From the NCBI GenBank assembly GCA_022793815.1, contig JAAWDP010000011.1:1-64000 (forward strand): a stretch of DNA of 64,000 nucleotides. The letters are read 5' to 3'. Made by a program: the position numbers and the translations under genes. This DNA comes from Clostridia bacterium (GTDB lineage: Bacteria > Bacillota > Clostridia > Christensenellales > Pumilibacteraceae). How positions within the stretch are numbered: position 1 is the stretch's first letter; each line of letters starts with the position of its first letter. Of the stretch, positions 25,217 to 33,397 are shown one piece after another. The notes beneath the pieces were generated by a model that was not told the origin of the DNA, did no database searches, and saw only the letters and a list, made by a program, of their open reading frames with translations.

Positions 25217-26158
25217 ATGACGAAACTGAAAGAAAACATCTTGAACAGACTTTTAAGCGGCGAAACAATCAGCGGCGAACAAATGGCTATGAAATACAAA
25301 GTCAGCCGAGCCGCGGTCTGCAAATGCGTAAAAGACTTGCGGCTCGACGGATACGACATTTCGGCAAAGAGCGGCAGGGGCTACTCGCTTTGTCTCGGCG
25401 ACATGCTCAGCGCGGAGAAAATACAAATGCTCGCGGGCGGAGAATGGAAAGCCGAGGTGCACGAAACGCTTACTTCCACCAACGACGCCGCGAAAAAACA
25501 TGCGGCTTCGGGCGGAAATTTCGTTGCCGTGCTTGCCGAAACCCAAAGCGCGGGCAGGGGACGCCTCGGCAGAGGTTTCTTTTGCAAAAAGGGCAGCGGT
25601 CTGTATATCAGCGCGCTCATCCGCCCCAAACTCGATATGACGGACTGCGGCAAGATAACCGCTTATGCGGCTGTCGTGGCGGCAAAAGCCGTGGAAAAGC
25701 TGTGCGGCAAAAGCGTGGACATAAAGTGGGTCAACGACTTGTATATGAACTCGAAAAAGATATGCGGAATTTTGACCGAGGGCGGCATGGGCTTCGAGGG
25801 CGGCTCGCTCGACTATGCGGTAATCGGCATAGGCATAAATGTGACCGACCCGTGCTTTCCCGACGACGTGCGCGAGGTGGCGACCGACGTCCAAACCGAA
25901 AGCGGAGTGAAAATCGGCAGGTGCGAACTCGCCGCCGAGATTCTCAAAGGGCTGGCGGAAACCGAAACCCAAATCAAAAACGGCGGCTTTATCGCCGACT
26001 ACCGCAGCCGCCTGTTCATGCTCGGGCGCGAAGTGGTCGTCAACGGTTCGTATACGGCAAAGGCGGTCGCTCTCGACGACGACTGCTCGCTTATTCTTGA
26101 AAGAGAAGGCAAAAGGATTAAATTCTCGGCAGGGGAGGTCACTCTGAAACTCAAATGA
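25217..26158 (+). CDS. birA: Bifunctional biotin-protein ligase / biotin repressor
   Basis: Activates biotin to biotinyl-AMP, attaches it to carboxylase carrier proteins and represses biotin genes. 313 residues. The N-terminal winged helix (about 1-58) has Ser-Arg-Ala-Ala-Val-Cys-Lys. The ligase domain has the Gly-Arg-Gly-Arg-Leu-Gly-Arg loop at 113-119 and Lys-Trp-Val-Asn-Asp, and the C-terminal SH3-like domain is present. The first Met aligns with the family N-terminus, supporting this start even though it has no Shine-Dalgarno. Its stop overlaps the bioY start (ATGA). The upstream operator indicates autoregulation. Confidence 0.95.
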   Translation: MTKLKENILNRLLSGETISGEQMAMKYKVSRAAVCKCVKDLRLDGYDISAKSGRGYSLCLGDMLSAEKIQMLAGGEWKAEVHETLTSTNDAAKKHAASGGNFVAVLAETQSAGRGRLGRGFFCKKGSGLYISALIRPKLDMTDCGKITAYAAVVAAKAVEKLCGKSVDIKWVNDLYMNSKKICGILTEGGMGFEGGSLDYAVIGIGINVTDPCFPDDVREVATDVQTESGVKIGRCELAAEILKGLAETETQIKNGGFIADYRSRLFMLGREVVVNGSYTAKAVALDDDCSLILEREGKRIKFSAGEVTLKLK

Positions 26159-26724
26159 AAAACGCAACCAAAACAATAGTATACATAGCGCTGCTCGCGG
26201 CATTCGTCTGCGTACTCAGCCCGTTCGCAGTCAATATCGGTCCCATACCGCTTTCGTTCGGTTCGCTCGGCGTTTATATAGCCGCATGTTTGCTGGACTT
26301 CAAGCGCGGCACGGCGGCGGTGCTCGTGTTCGTTTTGCTCGGCTCGTTCGGCGTTCCCGTATTCACAAACTTCACGGGCGGCTTTCATAAACTCGTCGGT
26401 GCTACGGGCGGCTTCATCTTCGGTTATATCCCGTGCGCGCTCGTCATCGGACTCATAGTCGACAGGCTGGAAAAACACGTGTGGGCATATCCGCTCGCGC
26501 TTGTCGCAGGCACAGTAGTGCTGTATACTTTCGGCACGCTGTGGTACATGTTTCAGGCAAAGGCAAGCCTCGCCGCCGCGCTCGGCAGCTGCGTAGTCCC
26601 GTTCCTCATAGGCGACGCGATAAAAATCGTTGCCGCAACCGCGCTGTGCTATCCGCTCCGCAAACTGCTCAAACGCTTCGTCGCACCCGTCGGCGGTAAA
26701 AAGACGGGCGGCTTAACCGAGTGA
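26155..26724 (+). CDS. bioY: Biotin transporter substrate-binding subunit BioY
   Basis: 189 residues, six predicted membrane helices. The S component of an ECF-type biotin transporter. The family stretches Pro-Leu-Ser-Phe-Gly-Ser-Leu-Gly-Val-Tyr and Gly-Ala-Thr-Gly-Gly-Phe-Ile-Phe-Gly-Tyr are clear. It overlaps birA by four bases and shares its promoter. It would import biotin using the cell's shared ECF module, which is not in this window. No biotin synthesis genes are nearby, consistent with reliance on uptake (inference). Confidence 0.94.
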   Translation: MKNATKTIVYIALLAAFVCVLSPFAVNIGPIPLSFGSLGVYIAACLLDFKRGTAAVLVFVLLGSFGVPVFTNFTGGFHKLVGATGGFIFGYIPCALVIGLIVDRLEKHVWAYPLALVAGTVVLYTFGTLWYMFQAKASLAAALGSCVVPFLIGDAIKIVAATALCYPLRKLLKRFVAPVGGKKTGGLTE

Positions 26725-26749
26725 TTTACTGTTGCCGTACCCAAAACCC

Positions 26750-26799
26750 CCGCCGAAGCGCGCCGCATGTCGGTATAAGCGTATCGGCGGATTTTTTTT
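26750..26799 (+). terminator. Terminator of birA-bioY
   Basis: A CCGCCGA/TCGGCGG stem with a long partly paired loop, followed by eight Ts. Confidence 0.8.
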
Positions 26800-26890
26800 G
26801 CGATGACCGTGCGCTTGACTTGACCGCACCGCTTATGTTAAACTTATTATAATACACATCGGGCGCATCGCCGCCGCAAAAGGAGAAACC

Positions 26891-27559
26891 ATGCTTGCAG
26901 TAATAGCCGCAATGGACGAAGAAATCAAGCTCATAAAGACTGCCGCGAAAAACAAAAAAGAATACTGTGTGTGCGGTATAGACTGCTTCACGTGCACTTT
27001 GGAAAACACGGAAGCGGTGGTATTGAAAAGCGGCATAGGCAAGGTAAGCGCGGCAAGCGCGGCTGCCGTTGCGATAGCGGTGTTCAAAGCCGACGAAGTG
27101 ATAAACACGGGACTGGCGGCAGGCGTTTACGGTTTCGGTACGGTTATGCTCGCCGATAAGGTCGTGCAGTACGATTTCGACATGCGCGCCGACGGATACG
27201 AACTCGGTCGCAATCCCGATTTCAAGTCCGCCTATTTCGAATGCGACGCCGCTCTCACCGCGCGGCTGAAAGCCTCGCTGAAAAAAAACGGCACGAAATT
27301 CGTCACCGCGTCGATAGCCAGCGGCGACGCATTCGTCGCGGATAAAGCGAAGATGGACTTTATATGCTCGGCATTTAAGGTCGGCGGAGTGGAAATGGAA
27401 AGCGCGGCGGTGGGACAGGTCTGTACCCGCGCAGCGGTGCCATTTGCGATTTTGCGCGCGGTTTCCGACGGCGGCGATAATGTCGCGGATTTCTACACGT
27501 TCATGAAAGACGCCTGCAAAAACTTTACCGACGCCGTTTTGAACTTCTGTAAGTCATAA
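26891..27559 (+). CDS. mtnN: 5'-methylthioadenosine/S-adenosylhomocysteine nucleosidase
   Basis: Hydrolyses adenine from methylthioadenosine and S-adenosylhomocysteine in methyl-cycle recycling. 222 residues. The N-terminus Ile-Ala-Ala-Met-Asp-Glu-Glu contains the usual catalytic acid, followed by Lys-Ser-Gly-Ile-Gly-Lys-Val. The substrate segment Val-Glu-Met-Glu-Ser-Ala-Ala-Val and catalytic Asp in Ala-Val-Ser-Asp-Gly are present. AAAAGGAG precedes the ATG. Upstream are two TTGAC hexamers (26815-26825) and TATAAT (26848-26853), but at non-ideal spacing. Confidence 0.93.
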   Translation: MLAVIAAMDEEIKLIKTAAKNKKEYCVCGIDCFTCTLENTEAVVLKSGIGKVSAASAAAVAIAVFKADEVINTGLAAGVYGFGTVMLADKVVQYDFDMRADGYELGRNPDFKSAYFECDAALTARLKASLKKNGTKFVTASIASGDAFVADKAKMDFICSAFKVGGVEMESAAVGQVCTRAAVPFAILRAVSDGGDNVADFYTFMKDACKNFTDAVLNFCKS

Positions 27560-27588
27560 AATCCGATTCGAATAAGAATACTATCCAC

Positions 27589-28284
27589 ATGCTGATAGTA
27601 CTCATAAAATCCGTAATAACATTTATTTTGGTGTTCTTTTTCGTGCGGCTCATGGGTAAACGCCAACTCGGCGAAATGCAGCCGCTCGAACTTGTCATAA
27701 CGCTCATAATAGCCGAGGTTGCGTGCATTCCCATGAACGACCCGTATATTCCGTTTTACAGCGGCGTGATACCCATAGTTACGCTCGCGTTTTTGCATAT
27801 CGTCTTTTCGTATCTGTCGAGAAAAAGCATGTTCGTGCGCCGTCTGCTGTCGGGCAGAAGCGTCATAGCCATAGACAAGGACGGGATAAATTACGATAAC
27901 CTCAAAAAAATGAACGTGAATATAAACGACCTTATCGAGGCGGTGCGAAGCGCGGGCTACGTCGATTTGAAGGACATAGAATACGCCATTTTCGAAACCA
28001 ACGGCAAACTCTGCGTGGTGGAAAAGCCGACCTCTGGGGAAGAAACCGCGCCCGCATATCTGCCGCTCGCACTGCTGATTGACGGCAAGTGGGAGGACGA
28101 AAATTTAAAGACCGCGGGAGTGACGCGGCCGCAGATAGTAAAGGCGCTTAACAAAAACAAAGTACACGCCGTGCGCGACGTGCTCTATGCCGACATACGC
28201 CAGGACGGAACGCTGTACGTGTCGCCCAAAAACGCAAAGTGCTTTACTTCGGCGGTACGCATAACGGGCGGAGACAATTGGTAG
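27589..28284 (+). CDS. DUF421 (YetF-like) membrane protein
   Basis: 231 residues. Three N-terminal membrane helices are followed by a cytoplasmic domain with Leu-Leu-Ser-Gly-Arg, Asp-Leu-Ile-Glu-Ala-Val-Arg and Glu-Lys-Pro-Thr, the DUF421/YetF layout. Related proteins occur in sporulating Firmicutes and some have a role in the spore membrane. The biochemical activity is not known. It starts 29 bases after mtnN and is followed by a DUF4363 gene, its usual partner. Confidence 0.85.
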   Translation: MLIVLIKSVITFILVFFFVRLMGKRQLGEMQPLELVITLIIAEVACIPMNDPYIPFYSGVIPIVTLAFLHIVFSYLSRKSMFVRRLLSGRSVIAIDKDGINYDNLKKMNVNINDLIEAVRSAGYVDLKDIEYAIFETNGKLCVVEKPTSGEETAPAYLPLALLIDGKWEDENLKTAGVTRPQIVKALNKNKVHAVRDVLYADIRQDGTLYVSPKNAKCFTSAVRITGGDNW

Positions 28285-28306
28285 AAAAACGGGGAGGAAA
28301 ACTTGA

Positions 28307-28768
28307 ATGAAAAAACTTATAATAGCGTCCGTCGCCATGGCTCTCGTGATTGCCGCGGCGGCTGCGGAAGTAATATATACCACAAATATATTTCGCTCGC
28401 TCGAAGAGTGCAGCAGACAGGCGGTCGCGCTTGCCGAAACGTGCGTGAAGTATAAACAGAGCGCGGAGCGCGAGAGGGAAGAATTCGGAGTGGAAAGCGC
28501 GTCCGTGAAAGAAAAATCGGCGGAGTCGGAACAGGCTGCCGAATCGAAAATAGCCGAACTCGACGCAATGTGGAAAAGAAACAAACTCTGCGTCATGATA
28601 TTCGGCAATCACGCCGTGGTGAAAAATATCGACGAAAAAGTCGCCGCGCTTGCGGAACAGGCGAAAGTGAAACAGTGGGAGGACGCAAGCGTTCAGGCTT
28701 CGTCGCTCAACTCGTATTTCTTCGGGCTCGCAGACGATACGCATCCGCTTCTCGGCAATCTGTTCTGA
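28307..28768 (+). CDS. DUF4363-family protein
   Basis: 153 residues: an N-terminal signal-anchor helix (about 3-22), then an extracytoplasmic helical, probably coiled-coil domain rich in Glu, Lys and Ala. It shares the operon position and architecture of DUF4363 proteins found next to DUF421 genes in Clostridia, so the two products probably interact. Function unknown. Starts 22 bases after the DUF421 stop. Confidence 0.75.
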   Translation: MKKLIIASVAMALVIAAAAAEVIYTTNIFRSLEECSRQAVALAETCVKYKQSAEREREEFGVESASVKEKSAESEQAAESKIAELDAMWKRNKLCVMIFGNHAVVKNIDEKVAALAEQAKVKQWEDASVQASSLNSYFFGLADDTHPLLGNLF

Positions 28769-28807
28769 CACAAAACGTACACGAAACAAAAAGCGGTGCG
28801 AAACGCT

Positions 28808-28835
28808 TGCCGAATCGCCTTAAATGTATTACAAT
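28808..28835 (+). promoter_or_regulatory. Candidate promoter of holA
   Basis: TTGCCG, 16 bases, TACAAT, ending nine bases before the ATG at 28845, which lacks a Shine-Dalgarno. Confidence 0.45.
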
Positions 28836-28844
28836 AATAACGGT

Positions 28845-29807
28845 ATGATTAAATTCGTCGATTTCAAAAAGCATGTCGAAGCGGGAGTGTTTGACCCCGT
28901 TTACGCGGCGATAGGCGACGACGCCTTTTTAATATCGAGCGCGGTCAAAATGCTCGAACGCCTTGTAGACATGCCGGAAATCAACTCGGCGTGCTACGGC
29001 GATTCGTCCGATATAGACGCAATGATATTGCAGTACGGACAGCTCCCGATGATGAGCGGCAAAAAACTCATGAAGTGCGAAATGGAGAACATGCCGCCGA
29101 AAACGCTGGAACGCTTCCTGAAATACGTTCATCATAGTCCCAATCCCGATACGCTCGTGATTTTCGCCGCGCAGAAGCTCCCTGCCTGCCTTGCCGCAAA
29201 CGTCGGAAAGTATACGGTGGTCGACTGCGCCCGCCTCGACGAAAAAATGACCGTCAAGTGGATAGCGGCACAAGCCGCAAAACGCGGTGCGAGCATTTCC
29301 GTAGACGCCGCGCATCTTCTCGCAAACTACTGTCTGTGCAACCTTACGCGCATAGAAGTCGAGTTCGAAAAACTGTGCGAAGTCGCTTACGGCAGAATGA
29401 TAGAGGAAAGCGACGTCGCCGCTTATGTCGTGCCCGACGGCGATTACAAGATATACGAACTCAGCGACGCGCTTGCGAAAAAAGACGTCAAACGCACCTA
29501 CGCCGTTTACGACAGTATCATAGTAAACACCGCGCCCGTGGCGGTCATAGGCACGCTTTACGGGCATTTCCGCCGTCTTTTGTATGCGGCGGTGTCCAAG
29601 TGCGACCGCGAACTTTTGGCGCGCTATCTTCGGGTCAAACCTTACGCAATGGAAATGGCGGCGCGGCAGGCAAAAACATATACGCCCAAGCGACTGAAAA
29701 AAATAGTCGACCGTCTGTCGCAAATAGATGCCGATTTCAAATCGGGACGCATAAACGACCGTGTCGCGCTGGACACGTTCATTGCCGAAACGCTGTGCGC
29801 GGCATAA
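28845..29807 (+). CDS. holA: DNA polymerase III delta subunit
   Basis: Clamp-loader subunit that opens the sliding clamp. About 320 residues. The N-terminal Pro-Val-Tyr-Ala-Ala-Ile-Gly-Asp-Asp-Ala-Phe-Leu segment matches the family's Val-Tyr-Leu-Leu-x-Gly-x-Glu. The central lid helices and the C-terminal collar (Phe-Arg-Arg-Leu-Leu-Tyr, and Asp-Ala-Asp-Phe-Lys-Ser-Gly-Arg) are typical. I use the ATG at 28845 because it aligns with family starts. An ATG at 28824 would sit within the promoter. Confidence 0.88.
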   Translation: MIKFVDFKKHVEAGVFDPVYAAIGDDAFLISSAVKMLERLVDMPEINSACYGDSSDIDAMILQYGQLPMMSGKKLMKCEMENMPPKTLERFLKYVHHSPNPDTLVIFAAQKLPACLAANVGKYTVVDCARLDEKMTVKWIAAQAAKRGASISVDAAHLLANYCLCNLTRIEVEFEKLCEVAYGRMIEESDVAAYVVPDGDYKIYELSDALAKKDVKRTYAVYDSIIVNTAPVAVIGTLYGHFRRLLYAAVSKCDRELLARYLRVKPYAMEMAARQAKTYTPKRLKKIVDRLSQIDADFKSGRINDRVALDTFIAETLCAA

Positions 29808-29820
29808 CGGAGGTTACGCA

Positions 29821-30357
29821 TTGAAGTTTATAAAAGAAAAGAAGATAAATAAGTGGATAGTCATAGCCGTGCTTTACATCGCGTTTTGCTTTTCGTATTT
29901 CGTCAACTCGCGCGGCAGCGTCGCGCTCATGGCTATAAACTACGGACTGCCGCCCATGCTCGACAACGACATATTCGCATTCTTCGTCGGCGGACTCATG
30001 CCCGTGCTGATTTACGAAATAATAACGTCGTTTGCGTTCAGATTCGTCCGAACCCGCGGCTGCGTCGTCGCGGACGATATGCGCTATGCACTGCGGTTTT
30101 TCTATATTCCTGCAATGGTCGTCGTAGGCGGTATCAATCTGATTTTCATGTTTTATCCGCTCGGCTCGGTTTGGGCGTTCGCGCTCACGCAGAACTTAGT
30201 GCCGGCGATTTTCTTTGCGCTGTTCATGGTGTGGTCGCTGAAAACTTACATCGATAAAACACAGTACAGCCGCCTTATTTTCGAACTCGGCGGCACGTTC
30301 GTCATAGTATATGTGATGATTGCTCTGCTCGGTTTGGTTTCGGGGGTGCTCGCATGA
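29821..30357 (+). CDS. Uncharacterised membrane protein
   Basis: 178 residues with five likely membrane helices and a basic N-terminus. The start is TTG at 29821, eight or so bases after CGGAGG and 14 bases after holA. No family was recognised. Its end overlaps the next gene by four bases (ATGA), so it is translationally coupled to the M28-like pseudopeptidase and may form a membrane complex with it (inference). Confidence 0.7.
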   Translation: MKFIKEKKINKWIVIAVLYIAFCFSYFVNSRGSVALMAINYGLPPMLDNDIFAFFVGGLMPVLIYEIITSFAFRFVRTRGCVVADDMRYALRFFYIPAMVVVGGINLIFMFYPLGSVWAFALTQNLVPAIFFALFMVWSLKTYIDKTQYSRLIFELGGTFVIVYVMIALLGLVSGVLA

Positions 30358-31739
30358 AAAAACTGCTTAAAATATCCGCGCTCGCACTTACGCTCATAGC
30401 TCTCGTAACCGCGCCGTTTGCACTCGGTGCGAAAACATCCGCGTCGGCAATGCGGACAGCTCAGCCTCCGGCTCCCGAAACGCAGGTGTTTTCCGCAAGC
30501 GAAATGCAGGACGCTCTTGCCGAGTTTGTCGGCGGCGAAAGCGGAGAAGAAAGGATAGACAGAACGCTGTTCGGCGACGGCGAAAAAGCCGCCGCAAAGT
30601 ATTTGCACGATTATATGCAGTCGCTCGGCGGATTCGAAACGTCGACGGTGACTTTCGAATATACGCCGCCCGTTCAAAATACGCGCTTCGCTTCGAACAA
30701 GGAAGAGCCGAAACCGCTCGTTTCCCAAAACGTGACGGCGGTGCGCAAAAGCGCGGTCGAGGGCGCGAAAAGCGTGATAATCGGTGCTGACTACGACAAC
30801 CAATACGCCGACGTCAAAAGCGGCAATACCGCCGTTTTGGAAGGTACGAAAAGCGCGGGCGCGTACAGAAACGGCACGGGCGTCGCAACCCTAATGACGC
30901 TGGCGAAATATATCGCCGATAACGACGTGCAGCTTCCGTTCGATTTGCATATCGTGTTTTTCGGCTCGGGCGAACTGTGGAACATGGGCGCGGACAGATA
31001 CGTTAAGGCTATGAGTGCGGCGTTCATGGAAAAAACATTGCTTATGGTGAATTTGCAGCACATAGGCGGCGACAATACGTATATTTACTGCGACGAAGTA
31101 GTCACCAAGCCCGAAACCTATCTTTTAAGTAAGGCGGCGCATGTCGGCGCAGAGCTTAAGACCGTTCCCGTAACGCTTCCGAAAATGAGCGCGGCATACC
31201 TCGACGGCATGGCTTACGTGCATTACGGAATGCTGGGCTCGACGAAATCGTTTGCCGACCGCGGCATACCTTACGCAAACATATTCGGCGGCACGTTCGA
31301 TACGCTTTCGCTCGGACTCGACGAGATGAAAGGGCAGAGCAATGTTTCCTATACCGAAAACGATAATGTCGCATATCTGAACGAGCACATGACGGGCTAT
31401 GCGCAGAAAATGGCGGACACGGCAAATATGCTGATATCGGCGCTTACCGACGAAAATTTCATAGCGTCGGTGGAAAACGCGCGCGAAGGCGCTTTCGATT
31501 ATTCTCTGCTCATGAAACAGTGGATTCCGCTGCTGATAGCGATAAGCGTGCTGCTTGTGTGCGGACTCGTTCTTATTCCCGTTGCAAGACACTTCGAAAA
31601 GAAATACCCCTATAAACCTACGGCGCGCCGCGTCAAAGTCGCCGTGTTCGGCATGGACTACGAAGACCCGAAAGAGGGCGACGTGTTTATAGACGTTAAA
31701 CGCCGCGAGGATAATAACAATCCTTTCAACGGCTATTGA
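30354..31739 (+). CDS. Membrane-bound M28-like protein lacking metal-binding residues
   Basis: 461 residues. A signal sequence (1-25), an M28 aminopeptidase-like domain (about 70-370), a membrane helix near 397-415 and a cytoplasmic tail. The fold markers are present, but the zinc ligands are not. The His-x-Asp position reads Gly-Ala-Asp-Tyr-Asp (144-148), the Asp of Gly-Ala-x-Asp-Asn is Arg (169-176), the Glu-Glu pair is Gly-Glu (202-207), and Asn-Leu-Asp is Asn-Leu-Gln (233-235). It is therefore probably not a peptidase and may act as a binding or scaffold protein. Confidence 0.75.
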   Translation: MKKLLKISALALTLIALVTAPFALGAKTSASAMRTAQPPAPETQVFSASEMQDALAEFVGGESGEERIDRTLFGDGEKAAAKYLHDYMQSLGGFETSTVTFEYTPPVQNTRFASNKEEPKPLVSQNVTAVRKSAVEGAKSVIIGADYDNQYADVKSGNTAVLEGTKSAGAYRNGTGVATLMTLAKYIADNDVQLPFDLHIVFFGSGELWNMGADRYVKAMSAAFMEKTLLMVNLQHIGGDNTYIYCDEVVTKPETYLLSKAAHVGAELKTVPVTLPKMSAAYLDGMAYVHYGMLGSTKSFADRGIPYANIFGGTFDTLSLGLDEMKGQSNVSYTENDNVAYLNEHMTGYAQKMADTANMLISALTDENFIASVENAREGAFDYSLLMKQWIPLLIAISVLLVCGLVLIPVARHFEKKYPYKPTARRVKVAVFGMDYEDPKEGDVFIDVKRREDNNNPFNGY

Positions 31740-31878
31740 GTCGAAGGCATATAAGCGTCGCATTTCATTGTCAAAAAGAACCCTCGCTCGGGGCAAGTAC
31801 GGGGGTGTACATGCCCCGTCGCGAAGAACCTTTTTTCTCGAACTGCTCGCCTCTACGCCGTCGGACTCCGTACTTTTT
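31740..31878 (+). repeat. Compound stem-loop repeat, copy 4
   Basis: Begins with the same GGCATATAAGCGTCGCATTTC as the 9065 copy. The inner stem is extended here (GGGGCAAGTAC with GTACATGCCCC). The tail AACTGCTCGCC, ACGCCGTCGGACTCCGTAC follows. Confidence 0.7.
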
Positions 31879-31879
31879 T

Positions 31880-31933
31880 GTCCTTAGCCGAGTGAGCGTT
31901 CTCAGCCGAGCGCGAAGCGCGAACGCCAACGCA
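31880..31933 (+). repeat. Dispersed GTCCTTAGCCGAG / CTCAGCCGAGCGCG repeat
   Basis: Partial copy of the module seen at 3923 and 59708, with the CAGCCGAG motif duplicated. No gene lies in 31740-31993. Confidence 0.65.
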
Positions 31934-31993
31934 GTTTGCAAACACAAAGGCTTGCTTTCGTGGGCAATGCCGTAACGGCAAGAGGAGTATAGC

Positions 31994-32314
31994 ATGAAAT
32001 ATAAGTCCAATTACGAAAGATATAAAGCAATCGGGACTATCGAGATAGATGCAAAACAAAAGCTTGAAATATGCGAAATGCTGGGTGACGAACTCTTGGA
32101 GCAGTCGGAAAAATTAAATCGGCTGAGAACAATCGCAGGGTTTAATCAGTCGGAGTTTGCCGAGATTTTAAGCGTCACACAGTCGGCGGTGTCGCAGTGG
32201 GAGAAGGGAACGAAAAAGCCGAGCGCGGAAATTCTGATATATTTGACAGACCTGTACGAAACGGATATTAAAGAATTTTTGACAGCCTTCGGTTTTACTT
32301 TCGCAAATCGATAA
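31994..32314 (+). CDS. XRE-type DNA-binding protein
   Basis: 106 residues. The C-terminal two-thirds is a Cro/CI helix-turn-helix (Phe-Asn-Gln-Ser-Glu-Phe-Ala-Glu-Ile-Leu, then Thr-Gln-Ser-Ala-Val-Ser-Gln-Trp-Glu-Lys-Gly) after a 50-residue helical N-terminal extension that could mediate dimerisation. AAGAGGAG precedes the ATG. No toxin partner is adjacent and no operator was recognised. A perfect terminator follows at once. Confidence 0.85.
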   Translation: MKYKSNYERYKAIGTIEIDAKQKLEICEMLGDELLEQSEKLNRLRTIAGFNQSEFAEILSVTQSAVSQWEKGTKKPSAEILIYLTDLYETDIKEFLTAFGFTFANR

Positions 32315-32320
32315 TAATAA

Positions 32321-32348
32321 AAAGACCGTAAATATTTACGGTCTTTTT
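32321..32348. terminator. Bidirectional terminator
   Basis: AAAGACCGTAAA and TTTACGGTCTTT around a TA centre, with A and T flanks. It serves both convergent genes. Confidence 0.88.
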
Positions 32349-32366
32349 TTGTTGCATTGTTGTTAT

Positions 32367-33119
32367 TTAAAGTCCGAGCATTCTCACAACCATTCCCACG
32401 GCTTCGCTGCCGCCGCCGCCGAACAATCCTTTGAACCAATTGCCGATAGCCTGGAACATCTTGATTATTCCGAATTTGTCCAGCATGTCATAACCCAACG
32501 TCAGCGGATTGAACCTGTCCACCATAATCCAGCAGATAATGAACACCGCGACAATCGTGATAAGCACAAACATCAAAAGCATCAAAAGGCAGCCGCCGAC
32601 GGAAATCGGACTTTTCAGCTTGCGCAGTCTGCTTGCGGGGTCGGAACTTTCGCGCAGAGCCTCGTCCAACTGATACTGTGCCAGCTGTTCGGGGGTGAAC
32701 TTCGAAATGTCCACGGGCTCGTTTGCGGGCGCTTTTCCTTTCTTTCCTTTTTTATCCTTCTTGCCTTTTTTGCCTTTCGCGTCCGCAGGCGCGGGAGCGG
32801 GGGGAGCAACGGGAGGCGCGCCTACCACGCCCGTCGAAAAAGTTGTGGTGGTAGTGGAAGTGCCCGTATACATGCCCTGCGACGGGACGCCCATGGGGGG
32901 CATACCCTGCGAGGGAATACCGCCGGGCGGTGCATACATACCCTGCGACGGAATGCCCATGGACGGCATGCCGGGATAAATGCCCTGCGAGTTCATACCC
33001 GCGGGAGGAGGGTACATGCCCTGCGACGGAATACCGCCCATCGTATTCATTCCCGCGGGGGGAACAACACCCATGGACGGAATGTTTGCGTTATTCATGT
33101 TCTTGTTTTTCTTTGCCAT
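32367..33119 (-). CDS. Pro/Gly/Met-repeat membrane protein
   Basis: About 250 residues. ATG at 33119 follows AAAGAGGG. Residues 1-100 are repeats of the type Gly-Ile-Pro-Ser-Gln-Gly-Met-Tyr with Pro-Pro-Ala-Gly-Met spacers, followed by a Thr/Pro/Ala run and a lysine-rich linker (Gly-Lys-Lys-Gly-Lys-Lys). A short acidic helix comes next and then one strong membrane helix (about 187-210), with a glycine-rich C-terminal region. The N-terminal tail would be an intrinsically disordered, basic, cytoplasmic segment. No family was recognised. Confidence 0.7.
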   Translation of the reverse strand: MAKKNKNMNNANIPSMGVVPPAGMNTMGGIPSQGMYPPPAGMNSQGIYPGMPSMGIPSQGMYAPPGGIPSQGMPPMGVPSQGMYTGTSTTTTTFSTGVVGAPPVAPPAPAPADAKGKKGKKDKKGKKGKAPANEPVDISKFTPEQLAQYQLDEALRESSDPASRLRKLKSPISVGGCLLMLLMFVLITIVAVFIICWIMVDRFNPLTLGYDMLDKFGIIKMFQAIGNWFKGLFGGGGSEAVGMVVRMLGL

Positions 33120-33203
33120 AAAATCCCTCTTTTTTGTCATGAGGTAAATTCGGAAAACGCGCGTAAAAGCGAAATCCGTAATATTAGTATAACACGTATA
33201 ACT

Positions 33204-33232
33204 ATTATATACTATTTTCCGTGTAATTGCAA
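33204..33232 (-). promoter_or_regulatory. Promoter of the repeat membrane protein
   Basis: On the minus strand TTGCAA, 17 bases, TATAAT. It leaves a leader of roughly 75-80 bases. Confidence 0.65.
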
Positions 33233-33325
33233 GCACTTTAAGCGATATATTTTTTTCCTGCGCCCTTTCAATCCCTTTAAAAAGCAAAATTTTTTGTAAA
33301 ACGCGGCAAAACCCTCTTAAAAAAT

Positions 33326-33355
33326 TTGCCTAAACTTGCCGTTTAATGATATAAT
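33326..33355 (+). promoter_or_regulatory. Promoter of cdaA
   Basis: TTGCCT, 18 bases, TATAAT, about 40 bases before the ATG. Confidence 0.6.
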
Positions 33356-33397
33356 AAATTCGGAAAGCAACTTCATAAAGGAGCAAGGGTCATAACC

